From: a virus
DNA: 64,000 nucleotides
IMG/VR virus record: IMGVR_UViG_3300022932_000014
Span: 62,001-126,000 of that record
Reading direction: 5' to 3' (one strand)
Position 1 is the stretch's first letter. The number at the start of each line of letters is the position of its first letter. Made by a program: the position numbers and the translations under genes. The notes under the pieces are model-generated. The model saw only the letters and a list, made by a program, of their open reading frames with translations, did not search any database and was not told the origin of the DNA. Positions 1-7,944 of this stretch are shown in pieces.

Positions 1-171
1 TGGAAAAAACCTATTGATGTAGAAGATTTAAAAGACGCTATAAACAGACATCATATCGAAGTGATGAAAGGAAATTATAAAGACGGGGATGAGATATTAG
101 GACATGTTGTATCATATGCTTGTAATGCTATGATGTTGTGGGAACAGTTAAGAAATAAAAATAGCAAATGA
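1..171 (+). CDS. C-terminal end of a possible phage nucleotide pyrophosphohydrolase (DUF5664-like), cut by window edge
   Basis: An open frame runs from the first base to a TGA at 169-171, giving 56 residues of a protein whose start lies outside the window. The visible part contains INRHHIEVMKG and a helix HVVSYACNAMMLWEQL, which resembles the last helices of the DUF5664 family (dATP/dGTP diphosphohydrolase-like, related to MazG). That assignment is inference from a fragment. The next gene's ATG overlaps this stop by 4 bases (ATGA), so the two are translationally linked. Confidence 0.5.
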   Translation, partial: WKKPIDVEDLKDAINRHHIEVMKGNYKDGDEILGHVVSYACNAMMLWEQLRNKNSK

Positions 172-614
172 AAAAATTATATTTAAATGTCGTAACTCAG
201 GTTGTAAATGAAGAGGGAGAAGAGCTACTTGAAAGAGCATCTGGTAAAAAATCTAAAGATGTAGGAGGATTAACACGTGAATGGTTTGAAGAACAAGGTT
301 TAAAAGTGCCCAAAGACCTTGATGATGACATAGAAAGAGATGAAGATGGTGCAGTATTTCTAGATAAAAAACATTTAAGTTATGAATCCTTATCCGTTAC
401 TATACCTCTTAAAAATATAGACAGTTGGGTTGAAGATTCTGAAATAGGGAGTATTGTTTACATGAAATCAGGTTTGTTCTACCACGTGTATGAAACAACA
501 GAAGAAATTGACGACTATGTGAATTATGTTTGTCTTACAAGAATACAAGAACTGTGGATAGATATTAAAATTTGGTTTGAAAATATTTTTTCGCGGAAAA
601 AGAAAATAAATTAG
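168..614 (+). CDS. Hypothetical acidic protein, 148 aa
   Basis: The ATG overlaps the upstream stop (ATGA). The product is acidic in the middle (a cluster of Asp/Glu around residues 51-62) and ends with an amphipathic Trp/Phe-rich helix and a basic tail SRKKKIN. The last codons are encoded by a copy of the recurrent T-tract/CGCGG/A-tract motif (586-606). No family is recognised. It lies directly upstream of the promoter of the SSB gene. Confidence 0.7.
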   Translation: MKKLYLNVVTQVVNEEGEELLERASGKKSKDVGGLTREWFEEQGLKVPKDLDDDIERDEDGAVFLDKKHLSYESLSVTIPLKNIDSWVEDSEIGSIVYMKSGLFYHVYETTEEIDDYVNYVCLTRIQELWIDIKIWFENIFSRKKKIN

Positions 615-642
615 GATTTGTCAAATAGAATCACTATATTTG
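611..642 (+). promoter_or_regulatory. Probable Bacteroidetes-type promoter for the ssb gene
   Basis: TATATTTG at 635-642 is a full match to the TAnnTTTG -7 element. The best-spaced -33 is TTA at 611-613 (21 bases away); the nearer TTG at 618-620 leaves only 14 bases, so the -33 half is weak. The ssb ATG is 44 bases downstream. Confidence 0.5.
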
Positions 643-686
643 TATACAATAAATTAATAAAAACAATTAAATAAAGTTAGGTAAAA

Positions 687-1409
687 ATGGCAATTGAAAA
701 AAACTATTTGCAATTAGAATTCGGAAGCGGTCAATTCTTTGACTATTCAAAAGATGAAAAAGAAGGTTATGTAAAACACACTTCTTCAAAAGGAAATATC
801 TCATACAGAAAATACTCAAAAGATGGAGTATCTGGTGTATTAGAATCAGTTTCAATTTATGAAGGAAAATTTGGGAATCAAATCTCTTTAAATATTAAAG
901 ATGGAGATAATGTCTATTATGTTCCAGTGGATGTAGCCGATCAAAAAGGTAATGTTGACACGTACGCGGAAAGTTTAATCAAGGTACTTCCAAAATTAAA
1001 TAAAGGAGATAAAATCACAATCAGTGGTTATAATTTCACGCCCGAAGGAGATAAGTATTCTAAAATTGGTATCTCTGTGAAAGTTAATGGGGAGAAGGTA
1101 AAAGGATTGACCAATGCTTATATAGATAAAGAAGGTAAATCTGTAGAAGGGGATATTCCTGGGCTTACTTGGAAAAAAGATGCTCTAGGTAAAAATAAAC
1201 CAACAGCTGTTACTTTAGAAGCCAAAAATGACTATCTTTTAGGAGTGTTAAAAGCAGAAACAGACCGACTAAAGTGGGTTCAAGGCGAATCTGCACCATC
1301 TGCGGAACAACAAACACCAAAAACTGAAATTCCTAAAGCTACACCAACAGAAGCATTTGATCCAGCAACAAATATGAAAGAGGATGACTATGAAAATTTA
1401 CCTTTTTAA
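687..1409 (+). CDS. ssb: Single-stranded DNA-binding protein
   Basis: A protein of 240 aa. Residues about 50-130 look like an OB-fold rich in beta strands (VSGVLESVSIYEGKFG, then ITISGYNF), followed by a low-complexity Pro/Thr/Glu linker and an acidic tip EDDYENLPF. That tip is the classic C-terminal SSB signature that docks partner replication proteins. The protein is longer than bacterial SSB (about 170 aa), as is common for phage ssDNA-binding proteins. It should coat single strands during replication together with the PolB, helicase and primase encoded further right. A TAtaTTTG promoter lies just upstream and an HNH endonuclease gene starts 2 bases after the stop. Confidence 0.85.
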   Translation: MAIEKNYLQLEFGSGQFFDYSKDEKEGYVKHTSSKGNISYRKYSKDGVSGVLESVSIYEGKFGNQISLNIKDGDNVYYVPVDVADQKGNVDTYAESLIKVLPKLNKGDKITISGYNFTPEGDKYSKIGISVKVNGEKVKGLTNAYIDKEGKSVEGDIPGLTWKKDALGKNKPTAVTLEAKNDYLLGVLKAETDRLKWVQGESAPSAEQQTPKTEIPKATPTEAFDPATNMKEDDYENLPF

Positions 1410-1411
1410 AA

Positions 1412-1921
1412 ATGAGTCATAAAACATGTATATCATGTAATATTAGTAAACCATTCGAAGAGTACTATAAACACTCTTCGATGAGTTTTGGTGTAGATAG
1501 TAAATGTAAAGAATGCGTGAAAGCTCGTGCTAAATTAAGACATCATAACCTAACAGAAAATGATCCTGATTTTGTTGAGAATGAAAGAAAAAGACATCGA
1601 GAAAAATATGAAAGGCTCGGTTATAAAAATCAACAGTTAGAGTGGGATAAAGATAAACCTTGGAAGAAAACAGTAATATACAAGAACTTAAGTAGAAAGC
1701 TTAATTTAGATAAAGGTTTTGAAGCACACCACTGGAATTATAATGACGAATATTTAGAAGACATTTTTGTTTTAGAGGCAAGACCGCATAAAAAATTACA
1801 CACTTATCTAAGTTTAGATATAGAAAAAAGAATATTTTATCTTAAAGACGGTACATACTTAGATAGTAAAGAGAAACATAAAAATTTCATTGATAGCCTA
1901 CAAATTAAAATACACAACTAA
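1412..1921 (+). CDS. HNH-type endonuclease with N-terminal zinc finger (free-standing homing type)
   Basis: The 169-aa product starts with CISC...CKEC (residues about 6-36), a CxxC/CxxC zinc-binding module seen in front of phage HNH nucleases. The HNH-like core is EAHHWNYND with a later RPHKKLHTYL (residues about 104-132). It begins two bases after the ssb stop, a typical position for a free-standing homing endonuclease next to a replication gene. The nuclease role is inferred from these motifs. Confidence 0.75.
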   Translation: MSHKTCISCNISKPFEEYYKHSSMSFGVDSKCKECVKARAKLRHHNLTENDPDFVENERKRHREKYERLGYKNQQLEWDKDKPWKKTVIYKNLSRKLNLDKGFEAHHWNYNDEYLEDIFVLEARPHKKLHTYLSLDIEKRIFYLKDGTYLDSKEKHKNFIDSLQIKIHN

Positions 1922-1925
1922 AACA

Positions 1926-1949
1926 AACCCTCGTGAAATATCGGGGGTT
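1926..1949 (+). other. Intergenic hairpin
   Basis: AACCCTCG pairs with CGGGGGTT (8 bp including one G-U pair, 8-base loop). It is followed by an A-rich rather than T-rich stretch, so it is not a standard terminator; it may protect or separate messages. Confidence 0.4.
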
Positions 1950-1966
1950 AATAAAAATAAAAAATA

Positions 1967-2401
1967 ATGAACGAAGAAAAAGAAGAATTAACGCAGTATA
2001 ACTCAGGGTTCCGAGCTGATGAAAAAATAGAAATAACCGGAGAGGAATTTGCAATTATGGCGGCATCAGTTGAGAGACTGTTTAATGAAAATGTAAAAAT
2101 GGTTAGGCCTTTAAAATATCGCTATTGGCAAGGAGATGACATCGTACTATCACCAAAACAAGAAGACATTGATTCTGGAAAAGTAACTAAAGTTTTTGAT
2201 CCTGTAGCTTTTATGGCGGCCAATAATTTAGTTGAAGCTTATGTTGGAGACCCTACAGCAATTGTAATGAAAGCATTAGAAAACAGATTTATTATTCATG
2301 ATCGTGGAATCGACGCAGGTAAAGCAGTTCATATGAACACGCTTATTGCTGAAATGGAAGAAGCTCAGAAATCAAAATTAGAAGTTGTACCGAATGAATA
2401 G
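1967..2401 (+). CDS. Hypothetical protein, 144 aa
   Basis: No family recognised. The protein is mostly helical and acidic, with YRYWQGDD near residue 49 and a hydrophilic Glu/Lys-rich C-terminus. Its stop is overlapped by the next gene's ATG at 2394. Confidence 0.7.
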   Translation: MNEEKEELTQYNSGFRADEKIEITGEEFAIMAASVERLFNENVKMVRPLKYRYWQGDDIVLSPKQEDIDSGKVTKVFDPVAFMAANNLVEAYVGDPTAIVMKALENRFIIHDRGIDAGKAVHMNTLIAEMEEAQKSKLEVVPNE

Positions 2402-2648
2402 AAGCCAATTTCAAGCCGAATATTTAAAGCAAGAAATAGTCAATACCAAGAAAAAGCTAGGATCGAAATGTACCTTTCTAGCTTTTGAAACGGTTAAAGA
2501 CAAACTGTTTTTCAAAGCTAAAATGGGCAAAGACAGAGTTAGGATACAGATTAATTGCAAATTAGAAGATATTGGAGTAAATGAATTCAATGATTTATTT
2601 CAAATACTAAATACCAAAAGTTATGACACAAATGAAATCGACGTATAA
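2394..2648 (+). CDS. Hypothetical protein, 84 aa
   Basis: The frame also opens at a TTG at 2385, but the ATG at 2394, overlapping the upstream stop by 8 bases, is the better start. The product is small and basic (KKKLGSK near residue 19). Unrecognised. Confidence 0.65.
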   Translation: MNRSQFQAEYLKQEIVNTKKKLGSKCTFLAFETVKDKLFFKAKMGKDRVRIQINCKLEDIGVNEFNDLFQILNTKSYDTNEIDV

Positions 2649-2649
2649 T

Positions 2650-2787
2650 ATGTTTCTAGAGAACGGTGACATTTATGAAATGAATCCTGAAGCAACTGGA
2701 AACTATTCAGAAGACATCAAATGGTTTAGAGACCTTTATGAAAATACAATTAAAAACGTTGAAGTAAATGGACAAGAAGAAATATAG
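2650..2787 (+). CDS. Hypothetical small acidic protein, 45 aa
   Basis: The ATG begins 1 base after the previous stop and the frame runs through to a TAG, overlapping the GroES-like gene by 20 bases. This fills what would otherwise be the only gap in a tightly packed operon, which is the main argument that it is real. Confidence 0.5.
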   Translation: MFLENGDIYEMNPEATGNYSEDIKWFRDLYENTIKNVEVNGQEEI

Positions 2788-3007
2788 AGTTTTTGGAGAT
2801 CTTATTTTAGTTGAAAAAGTTATGCATAAAGAAACAGTTATGGATAAAATAGGTGTTTTCAAAAATAGAGTTAAGGTGGTTGCCATTGGAGAAGGACTTA
2901 CAGAGACACCTATAAAAGTTGATGATGTTTTAGTTGTTGGCGGACTAATGGAAAGAGACGGAGAAGTATATATAGCAGAATCACAAATATTAAGGTGGGA
3001 ATTATAA
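2768..3007 (+). CDS. GroES/Cpn10-like small beta protein
   Basis: 79 aa. The order of short strands, VFGDLILVEKV at the start, KVVAIGEGL in the middle, VDDVLVVGG, then GEVYIAESQILRW at the end, follows the GroES fold (LHDRVIVK..., GEVLAVGNG, VGDIVIF, YLIMSESDILA). It is slightly short for GroES and no mobile loop is obvious. A phage co-chaperonin helping the host GroEL fold virion proteins is the likely role; this is inference from pattern similarity. Confidence 0.5.
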   Translation: MDKKKYRVFGDLILVEKVMHKETVMDKIGVFKNRVKVVAIGEGLTETPIKVDDVLVVGGLMERDGEVYIAESQILRWEL

Positions 3008-3018
3008 AAAACATAAAC

Positions 3019-3132
3019 ATGAAAGAAATTATTACATTAAGACAGATTTTAAAGGCTAGATTTCCTAAGGGATCTAGATTATTTAGTAAAAAGAATTCTA
3101 ACTCAGTAAAAAGTGAACGAAATAATAAATAA
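3019..3132 (+). CDS. Hypothetical very small basic protein, 37 aa
   Basis: ATG-initiated frame rich in Lys/Arg/Ser that ends 20 bases inside the next gene. It shares the overlap pattern of its neighbours, but the short length makes the call uncertain. Confidence 0.4.
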   Translation: MKEIITLRQILKARFPKGSRLFSKKNSNSVKSERNNK

Positions 3133-3847
3133 GTATAGATGGCCAGCATTAGGTATAGTACTGGTTTTGATTTTTTTCGGCGTAAAAAGTTGTGTAAATA
3201 ATCAACAGAAATTCCAGGCGGGCAAAAATGACGCTTTGAAAGATCAAGTAGAGAAATTAAAAGATGGTGTAAAAACTATTGATAAGACTCTGCAAATTTT
3301 AAGAGATTCTATTAAGGCCGAAGACATAAGAAAACAAAAACAAATTAATGAGTTTCAGCAAAAAGCTAAAGACAGTGAGAAAAAAGTTATAGCTTTACAG
3401 GAATCAAATAAAAAACAGAAAGAATTAATTAGAAATAAAAATTTAGTTGAAGTGGCCGAAGCTCTAAATGAAAATTACAATTCTAAAGATGCTGTAGCTA
3501 CAGCTAATTCTGTTGATGTTAAACCTCCAATGACTTATCAAATTCTTGAAACAATTGCTGACGCTAATACGGCGCAAGACATCATAAAAGAAAAAGATGT
3601 ACAGCTTTCTTCTAAAGACAGTGTTGTTAATTTGAAAGACGAACAACTTAGAGACAAAGATATTAGTTTAAAAGCTACGGAGAAAAGTTTAGATTCATAT
3701 AAAGAATTAAATGTTTTGCAAACAAATCTAAATAACGGGTTAGAAAAAGAAAACAGTAAATTAAAAACTAAAAGTTGGCTAGAAAAAGCTTTAATTCCTG
3801 TGAGTGTTGGAGTTGGGTTTTGGCTAGGAACAAAAATAGGAAATTAA
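3113..3847 (+). CDS. Membrane-anchored coiled-coil protein (spanin-like candidate)
   Basis: 244 aa from a GTG start. An N-terminal membrane segment (residues about 10-27, WPALGIVLVLIFFGVKSCV) is followed by a long Lys/Glu/Gln-rich coiled coil (about 35-115 and 150-220) and a second hydrophobic stretch near the C-terminus (about 224-242). One membrane anchor plus a periplasmic coiled coil is the architecture of Rz-type inner-membrane spanins, but the second hydrophobic end and the lack of an adjacent endolysin argue for caution. The BCS1-like ATPase gene starts immediately after the stop. Confidence 0.6.
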   Translation: MNEIINKYRWPALGIVLVLIFFGVKSCVNNQQKFQAGKNDALKDQVEKLKDGVKTIDKTLQILRDSIKAEDIRKQKQINEFQQKAKDSEKKVIALQESNKKQKELIRNKNLVEVAEALNENYNSKDAVATANSVDVKPPMTYQILETIADANTAQDIIKEKDVQLSSKDSVVNLKDEQLRDKDISLKATEKSLDSYKELNVLQTNLNNGLEKENSKLKTKSWLEKALIPVSVGVGFWLGTKIGN

Positions 3848-5053
3848 ATGATAGAACAAGTAAAACAGTTTGTAGTAGAACAATTGCATAATAATGAATT
3901 TTTCAAAGGTGGCGCTGCTATAGCTGTTTTATCAGCATTAGGTTTTTGGCTTAAATCTTTTTTCCCGTGGATTTGGGGGAGAATTAAAAGGCAGTTTTCT
4001 TATACAATGCGTATTGAATCTAAGACAGATATTTATTTTATATTCAATTGGTGGTTACAGAAAAATCATTCTGACAAATATAAAAAAGTTTTGATAAGTG
4101 TTGAGTGCGAAAATAAGTATAAAGAAGATGAAGTCAAAGAATACAAACTAAAAGAAAATAATTTTGAATCTGCTTTTTATTTTTGGCAAAATAGAACTCC
4201 AGTGTTTCTAGAATCAACCAGAGAAAAATTAGACGGGGCACATTATGTAGATGGAGCGCATATTGACAGTTATACTTTAACAACTTATTTTAATAAACAA
4301 ACTTTAAAAAATCTTATAACTGAAGTAGTTGCTGAATATAATTTAACTCTAAAAGAAAAAACTACAAGTCATTTAATGCAATACCACAACTTCGACGGAT
4401 GGCGGAAAGTTAATAATCTTGGCGGAAAAACATTTGAAAAAATATTTAACTCTGAAAAAAATGAGCTACTAGAAGACCTCCAACAGTTCTTTTCTTCAAA
4501 AGCTTTATATGCGCACAGAGGTACTACTTTTAAAAGAGGTTATTTATGTGAAGGGTCACCAGGAAATGGTAAGACAAGTACAATAATTGCTTTAGCTCAA
4601 TACCTAAAAAAGGATGTATATTCTTTAAACTTAACTTCTCTTACTGATGGAACCCAATTAAGACTAGCGTTTCAAGGAGTAAAAGAAAACAGTTTTATTC
4701 TTGTCGAAGATGCTGATTGTATGGTGAATGGCAGAGAAAAAATAAATGACAAGATAAATTTCAGCGAACTGCTTAATGTAGTTGATGGCATTTCCAGTCA
4801 AGAAGGTATTTGTATTTTCTTTACAACTAATCATCCAGAAAATTTAGATCCTGCTTTAATAAGATGTGGCCGTGTAGATAAGCGAGTTAATTTTGGAAAT
4901 CCTAAAAAAGAAGATGTTGAAGGAATGTTAGAATTGTTTTTCGGCGAAAAGAAAGAACTAGAAAATTACAATGAAACTCACTCTGCGGCACAATTACAAG
5001 AGTTTTTTATAAAATCAAATACAATAGAGGAAGCAATTAATAAAATACTTTAG
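3848..5053 (+). CDS. BCS1-like AAA+ ATPase with N-terminal membrane segment
   Basis: 401 aa. Residues about 19-44 form a membrane segment ending in basic residues; a beta-rich BCS1-N-like region follows. The AAA+ core has Walker A GSPGNGKT (about 236-243), Walker B ILVEDAD (about 281-287), sensor 1 FFTTNHPENLDPALIR and an arginine-finger region RCGRVD. This order and the TNHPE-LDPAL-R-GR-D block are hallmarks of the BCS1/AAA family, which in mitochondria moves folded proteins across a membrane. Its phage role is unknown; the membrane-bound coiled coil encoded just upstream with no gap is a natural partner. Confidence 0.85.
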   Translation: MIEQVKQFVVEQLHNNEFFKGGAAIAVLSALGFWLKSFFPWIWGRIKRQFSYTMRIESKTDIYFIFNWWLQKNHSDKYKKVLISVECENKYKEDEVKEYKLKENNFESAFYFWQNRTPVFLESTREKLDGAHYVDGAHIDSYTLTTYFNKQTLKNLITEVVAEYNLTLKEKTTSHLMQYHNFDGWRKVNNLGGKTFEKIFNSEKNELLEDLQQFFSSKALYAHRGTTFKRGYLCEGSPGNGKTSTIIALAQYLKKDVYSLNLTSLTDGTQLRLAFQGVKENSFILVEDADCMVNGREKINDKINFSELLNVVDGISSQEGICIFFTTNHPENLDPALIRCGRVDKRVNFGNPKKEDVEGMLELFFGEKKELENYNETHSAAQLQEFFIKSNTIEEAINKIL

Positions 5054-5055
5054 AA

Positions 5056-5580
5056 TTGATAGAAGATACTAGACTAAAAAGATTAGAAAACAATTTAAAC
5101 TCAATAGAAGAGGTCTCTACAATAAGTAGATTACAAGATGTTAATACTGATTTAATTTTATCTTTATTAGGACAAAAATTAGGATCAGGTGTTTATAGAT
5201 CAGTTTATAATTATAACTTAGATGATAAATATGTTATAAAAATTGAACCAAATGCAACAGATTCTAACATAAGTGAGTATTTATTGTGGGACGAAATAAG
5301 AGGATTATGCGGTGATTTAGAGTGGGTTAAAGAGTGGTTTGCACCTGTAAAATGGATGTCTCCGAATGGTAAAATACTTGTAATGGAGAAAACTTTTGAA
5401 TACCCAAAGAATAAAAAACTAGAAAGACCAATAGAAGTTCCAGTATTTTTTACAGATTTAAAAAGAGATAACTGGGGCTGGATTGGAAATAAATTTGTTT
5501 GCCATGACTACGGATTTCTTTGGAAGTTTATAAAATATGAAAAGAAAATGCAAAAAATTAAAAAAGACTGTTTTTGGTAA
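5056..5580 (+). CDS. Minimal protein-kinase-like protein
   Basis: 174 aa from a TTG start 2 bases after the ATPase stop. It has a glycine-rich loop GSGVYRSVYN (about 43-52), a lysine in YVIKIE (about 60), a catalytic-loop-like TDLKRDNWG (about 134-142) and HDYG (about 151-154) in place of DFG. The spacing is compressed compared with a full kinase of about 250 aa, so it may be a trimmed phage kinase or a pseudokinase. Modification of host proteins would be the expected role if active. Confidence 0.6.
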   Translation: MIEDTRLKRLENNLNSIEEVSTISRLQDVNTDLILSLLGQKLGSGVYRSVYNYNLDDKYVIKIEPNATDSNISEYLLWDEIRGLCGDLEWVKEWFAPVKWMSPNGKILVMEKTFEYPKNKKLERPIEVPVFFTDLKRDNWGWIGNKFVCHDYGFLWKFIKYEKKMQKIKKDCFW

Positions 5581-5909
5581 TGAAGAAAAATACAATAGAA
5601 ATCCCAATATACTGTGCTAAACTTACAATGATATTAGATGAAGATTTATCTTTCATGGAGACTAAGTTTAAAAGCAGGTCTTTAAAAAATTATGGTTCGG
5701 CGGTAGATAAAGACAAGAAAGAGTATCGACACTATTATGTAGCTTTTACAGATCCTGAACACCTGAGTAATATTGCTCATGAAATAATACATATTAAAAA
5801 TCTAATTTATTCTGATTGTGCTATGAAATTAAGCACTAAGTACGATGAGCATGAGGCTTATTTAGTTGGGTGGCTGTTTGATGAAATAATAAGCTTTTTA
5901 AGGGACTAA
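5580..5909 (+). CDS. Small HExxH metallopeptidase-like protein
   Basis: 109 aa from the ATG that overlaps the upstream TAA by one base (a TTG at 5574 also opens the frame). It carries HEIIH (about 67-71) and a downstream E in DEHEAYLVG (about 90-95), matching the zinc ligands and general base of gluzincin-type peptidases. No signal peptide is present, so it would act in the cytoplasm. A second HExxH protein is encoded at 62433. Last gene before a terminator. Confidence 0.6.
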   Translation: MKKNTIEIPIYCAKLTMILDEDLSFMETKFKSRSLKNYGSAVDKDKKEYRHYYVAFTDPEHLSNIAHEIIHIKNLIYSDCAMKLSTKYDEHEAYLVGWLFDEIISFLRD

Positions 5910-5970
5910 AATTAGCAAAGTATACACAAGTATCAAAAACAAATAATAATTAATTAAAACGCTTAAAACT

Positions 5971-6002
5971 AACCTCATTATTAATTTACTGAGGTTTTTT
6001 AT
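5971..6002 (+). terminator. Rho-independent terminator
   Basis: AACCTCA (5971-5977) and TGAGGTT (5990-5996) form a 7-bp stem with a 12-base loop, followed by a T run. It closes the 687-5909 transcription unit. Confidence 0.8.
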
Positions 6003-6016
6003 TATATGAATTTTTA

Positions 6017-6026
6017 TTTCGCGAAA
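6017..6026. repeat. Copy of the CG-core palindromic motif (TTTCGCGAAA)
   Basis: Perfect palindrome between terminator and promoter, continuing into an A-rich tract. One of about sixty related sites; see findings. Confidence 0.6.
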
Positions 6027-6052
6027 AAAAGAAAAATAAATAAGAAAACATT

Positions 6053-6082
6053 TTGTCAATTCAAAAATAAGTATTAAATTTG
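6053..6082 (+). promoter_or_regulatory. Bacteroidetes-type promoter
   Basis: TTG at 6053-6055, 19 bases, TAAATTTG at 6075-6082; the next ATG is at 6102. A near-perfect match to the Flavobacterium vegetative promoter, placed directly after a terminator. Confidence 0.8.
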
Positions 6083-6101
6083 CTTAAATAAAATTATAAA
6101 T

Positions 6102-6413
6102 ATGAAAGAAAAATGGGAGATAGTAGAACATAGTTGGTCAGACACTTCAATCTACAATCAAGACGGCAGACTAATCTGTACAAAATCAATTGATGATGGA
6201 GATACAACTGAGGAAAACCAAGATGAAAGAGAAGAAGAGGTTTCTAGAGATTTTAATTTAATTGTTTTGGCTTCTCAAATGAAATATTGTTTAGATAAAT
6301 TGTATAATCAAGGAAAATTTCATTCTGAAGACTTTAAGACAGTTGCTGATCTATTAGGTTTAGAAAATAATAAAGGCATTACAATTAATGACCTATATAA
6401 AGGAAATAAATAA
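6102..6413 (+). CDS. Conserved phage hypothetical protein, 103 aa
   Basis: The N-terminal half (EIVEHSWSDTSIY, then ICTKSI and an acidic Glu/Asp run) followed by FNLIVLASQM resembles a small protein widespread in phages and prophages whose second half reads NARLIAAAPEM. Function unknown. First gene after the 6053 promoter. Confidence 0.7.
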   Translation: MKEKWEIVEHSWSDTSIYNQDGRLICTKSIDDGDTTEENQDEREEEVSRDFNLIVLASQMKYCLDKLYNQGKFHSEDFKTVADLLGLENNKGITINDLYKGNK

Positions 6414-6414
6414 T

Positions 6415-6588
6415 ATGATAGAAAGCAAACAAAGAAAAAACGGAATGTATTATTTTGTAGTAAAAGCACAAAATGGCCAAATAGTAGTTTACAGTGAAGA
6501 CTATAGCTCAGAAGCTGGCAGAGATAATGCAATAGCTTCTCTTAAAAAGATTATGCAAGGAATTATTTTCGCAGAATTAAAAAACTAA
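6415..6588 (+). CDS. DUF1508/YegP-like domain protein
   Basis: The start chosen is the ATG 1 base after the upstream stop rather than an in-frame ATG at 6388 inside it, because the domain begins here. The sequence YYFVVKAQNGQIVVYSEDYSSEAGRDNAI matches the DUF1508 pattern (phenylalanine/lysine-rich strand, nGqvi.tSe.Ys...a..gI.svk). 57 aa equals one repeat of this fold. Biological role unknown. Confidence 0.7.
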   Translation: MIESKQRKNGMYYFVVKAQNGQIVVYSEDYSSEAGRDNAIASLKKIMQGIIFAELKN

Positions 6589-6593
6589 AAACA

Positions 6594-6983
6594 ATGTTTA
6601 ACAATACAATAGTAGACAGAAGAACTACAATGCAAGAGGTAAATAATCACTCTGAAACAAATGTAGAAGCTTCAGGCGTAATGGCTCAGACAAATACAGA
6701 AACAAAATTTATTTCTTTAAATGTAAAAAGTGAAAGTTATAAAACTGTTTTCTCATCCAATCCTTATTACACTGAAAAAGTTCAGGATGATTATAAATAT
6801 TATGATAATACTAGAGGGTATGAAGAGACAACTACTAAAGTTTTTGTAAAAGTAAAACAAGTTATGATGGTGGGTTCAATTTTCACTCTTGAAGTAGAAG
6901 AAGTATCTAAAGAAGAGAGTAAAGATACTTCGTGTGGATACGAGTATAAAAATAAATACTATAAAACACCGACAATTGTTTAA
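6594..6983 (+). CDS. Hypothetical protein, 129 aa
   Basis: Tyr-, Thr- and Val-rich, with several predicted beta strands in the second half and no motif that I recognise. The stop overlaps the beginning of a palindromic CG-core site. Confidence 0.65.
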   Translation: MFNNTIVDRRTTMQEVNNHSETNVEASGVMAQTNTETKFISLNVKSESYKTVFSSNPYYTEKVQDDYKYYDNTRGYEETTTKVFVKVKQVMMVGSIFTLEVEEVSKEESKDTSCGYEYKNKYYKTPTIV

Positions 6984-6997
6984 TTTTTCGCGAAAAA
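6984..6997. repeat. Copy of the CG-core palindromic motif (TTTTTCGCGAAAAA)
   Basis: Perfect 14-bp palindrome directly after a stop codon and before the next small gene. Confidence 0.65.
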
Positions 6998-7015
6998 AGA
7001 ATAAAAAGCAAGTAA

Positions 7016-7144
7016 ATGAGAAAAATAGAAAACTTAAACCTAATAATAAGCTGCTTACTATGTACTATATTTAGACAACAAATATTTTACAAATATGATT
7101 TCAATTTAGTAAGAGCCAGTTTTAAAAGAAAAAGAAATATATGA
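7016..7144 (+). CDS. Hypothetical small protein, 42 aa
   Basis: ATG frame ending with the ATGA overlap to the next gene; hydrophobic centre (LIISCLLCTIF) and a very basic tail (KRKRN). May be a short membrane-associated peptide. Confidence 0.45.
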   Translation: MRKIENLNLIISCLLCTIFRQQIFYKYDFNLVRASFKRKRNI

Positions 7145-7335
7145 AATTAAAAAACGAAAATTTAGAATCAGTAGCAACAGACGATTTTTACTATGATTTA
7201 TTTATAGGAGGTTATTTTAAACCAGAGAAATTCTTGGATGCAGAATCCGCGGAAAAAGTTAAACAAGCAATAAAAACTATTAACCAATATGAACAGTTAC
7301 TAATAGATAACGATTTAATAGAATGGACGAAATAG
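7141..7335 (+). CDS. Hypothetical protein, 64 aa
   Basis: Acidic helical protein, overlapping its neighbours on both sides (4 and 13 bases). Unrecognised. Confidence 0.65.
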   Translation: MKLKNENLESVATDDFYYDLFIGGYFKPEKFLDAESAEKVKQAIKTINQYEQLLIDNDLIEWTK

Positions 7336-7508
7336 TAGAATACATATTACAAAAAACTAATATAGATGAAAGAGGAAATTTATTAGCCTATAAAATACTT
7401 TGTAATCTGGCTGTAGATTTAACTTTGAAAGGGGATTCCCAAGAGGAAATTATAGAATACTTAAAAACATTAATGATTGATTTAGATCAAAGAAAGTTAT
7501 GCAAATAG
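7323..7508 (+). CDS. Hypothetical protein, 61 aa
   Basis: Helical and acidic; pattern EEIIEYLKTLM near the C-terminus. Overlaps neighbours by 13 and 10 bases. Unrecognised. Confidence 0.65.
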   Translation: MDEIVEYILQKTNIDERGNLLAYKILCNLAVDLTLKGDSQEEIIEYLKTLMIDLDQRKLCK

Positions 7509-7717
7509 AAGAAAATATAGTATACTACACAGAAGATGGTTTTCAAATTCCGCCGAAAAAAGATTTAACAAAAGAGTTAATAACCGAAATGAAACAAGCA
7601 ATAGAATGGTATATGGATAATACAACAGTAATGAATCCCTCAAGAAGCTACCAAGAAACATTTCACGATTTAGGTATGAATTTAAGAATGAGAGCGGAGG
7701 ATATTTTAAATAAATAA
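7499..7717 (+). CDS. Hypothetical protein, 72 aa
   Basis: Helical protein; IPPKKDL is encoded across a CCGCCGAAAAAAG copy of the recurrent motif. A long opposite-strand frame over this locus (7497-7898) is judged a shadow. Confidence 0.65.
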   Translation: MQIEENIVYYTEDGFQIPPKKDLTKELITEMKQAIEWYMDNTTVMNPSRSYQETFHDLGMNLRMRAEDILNK

Positions 7718-7719
7718 TT

Positions 7720-7929
7720 ATGGAAGGGATAGGAAAAGGATTAGGTGAAGTTATGATAATGATGTGTATAATTACTCTAGGTGTATTTTGGGGAGGATGT
7801 GAGTTAATAGATTGGCTATTTATCGATGATACAATTAAAACAAAAACATTAATAGTTCCTGAAATCGAAATAACGGTAAAAGAGAATGTTATCGACACGT
7901 TATATATTTATAGAAAACCAATAGACTAA
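7720..7929 (+). CDS. Small membrane protein, 69 aa
   Basis: One membrane segment at residues about 11-34 (VMIMMCIITLGVFWGGCELI) followed by a soluble beta-rich tail ending RKPID. Unknown function. Confidence 0.65.
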   Translation: MEGIGKGLGEVMIMMCIITLGVFWGGCELIDWLFIDDTIKTKTLIVPEIEITVKENVIDTLYIYRKPID

Positions 7930-7944
7930 ATCGGCGGAAAAAAA

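Noticed and set aside
3019-3132. In-frame extension of the coiled-coil gene upstream to 3019
   Set aside because: The two are in different frames and the 3019 ORF has its own stop at 3132; the coiled-coil gene therefore starts at the GTG 3113.
7497-7898. 133-aa frame on the minus strand
   Set aside because: It lies over three coupled plus-strand genes and is the reverse image of purine-rich codons, giving a Ser/Ile/Leu-rich sequence without start context.
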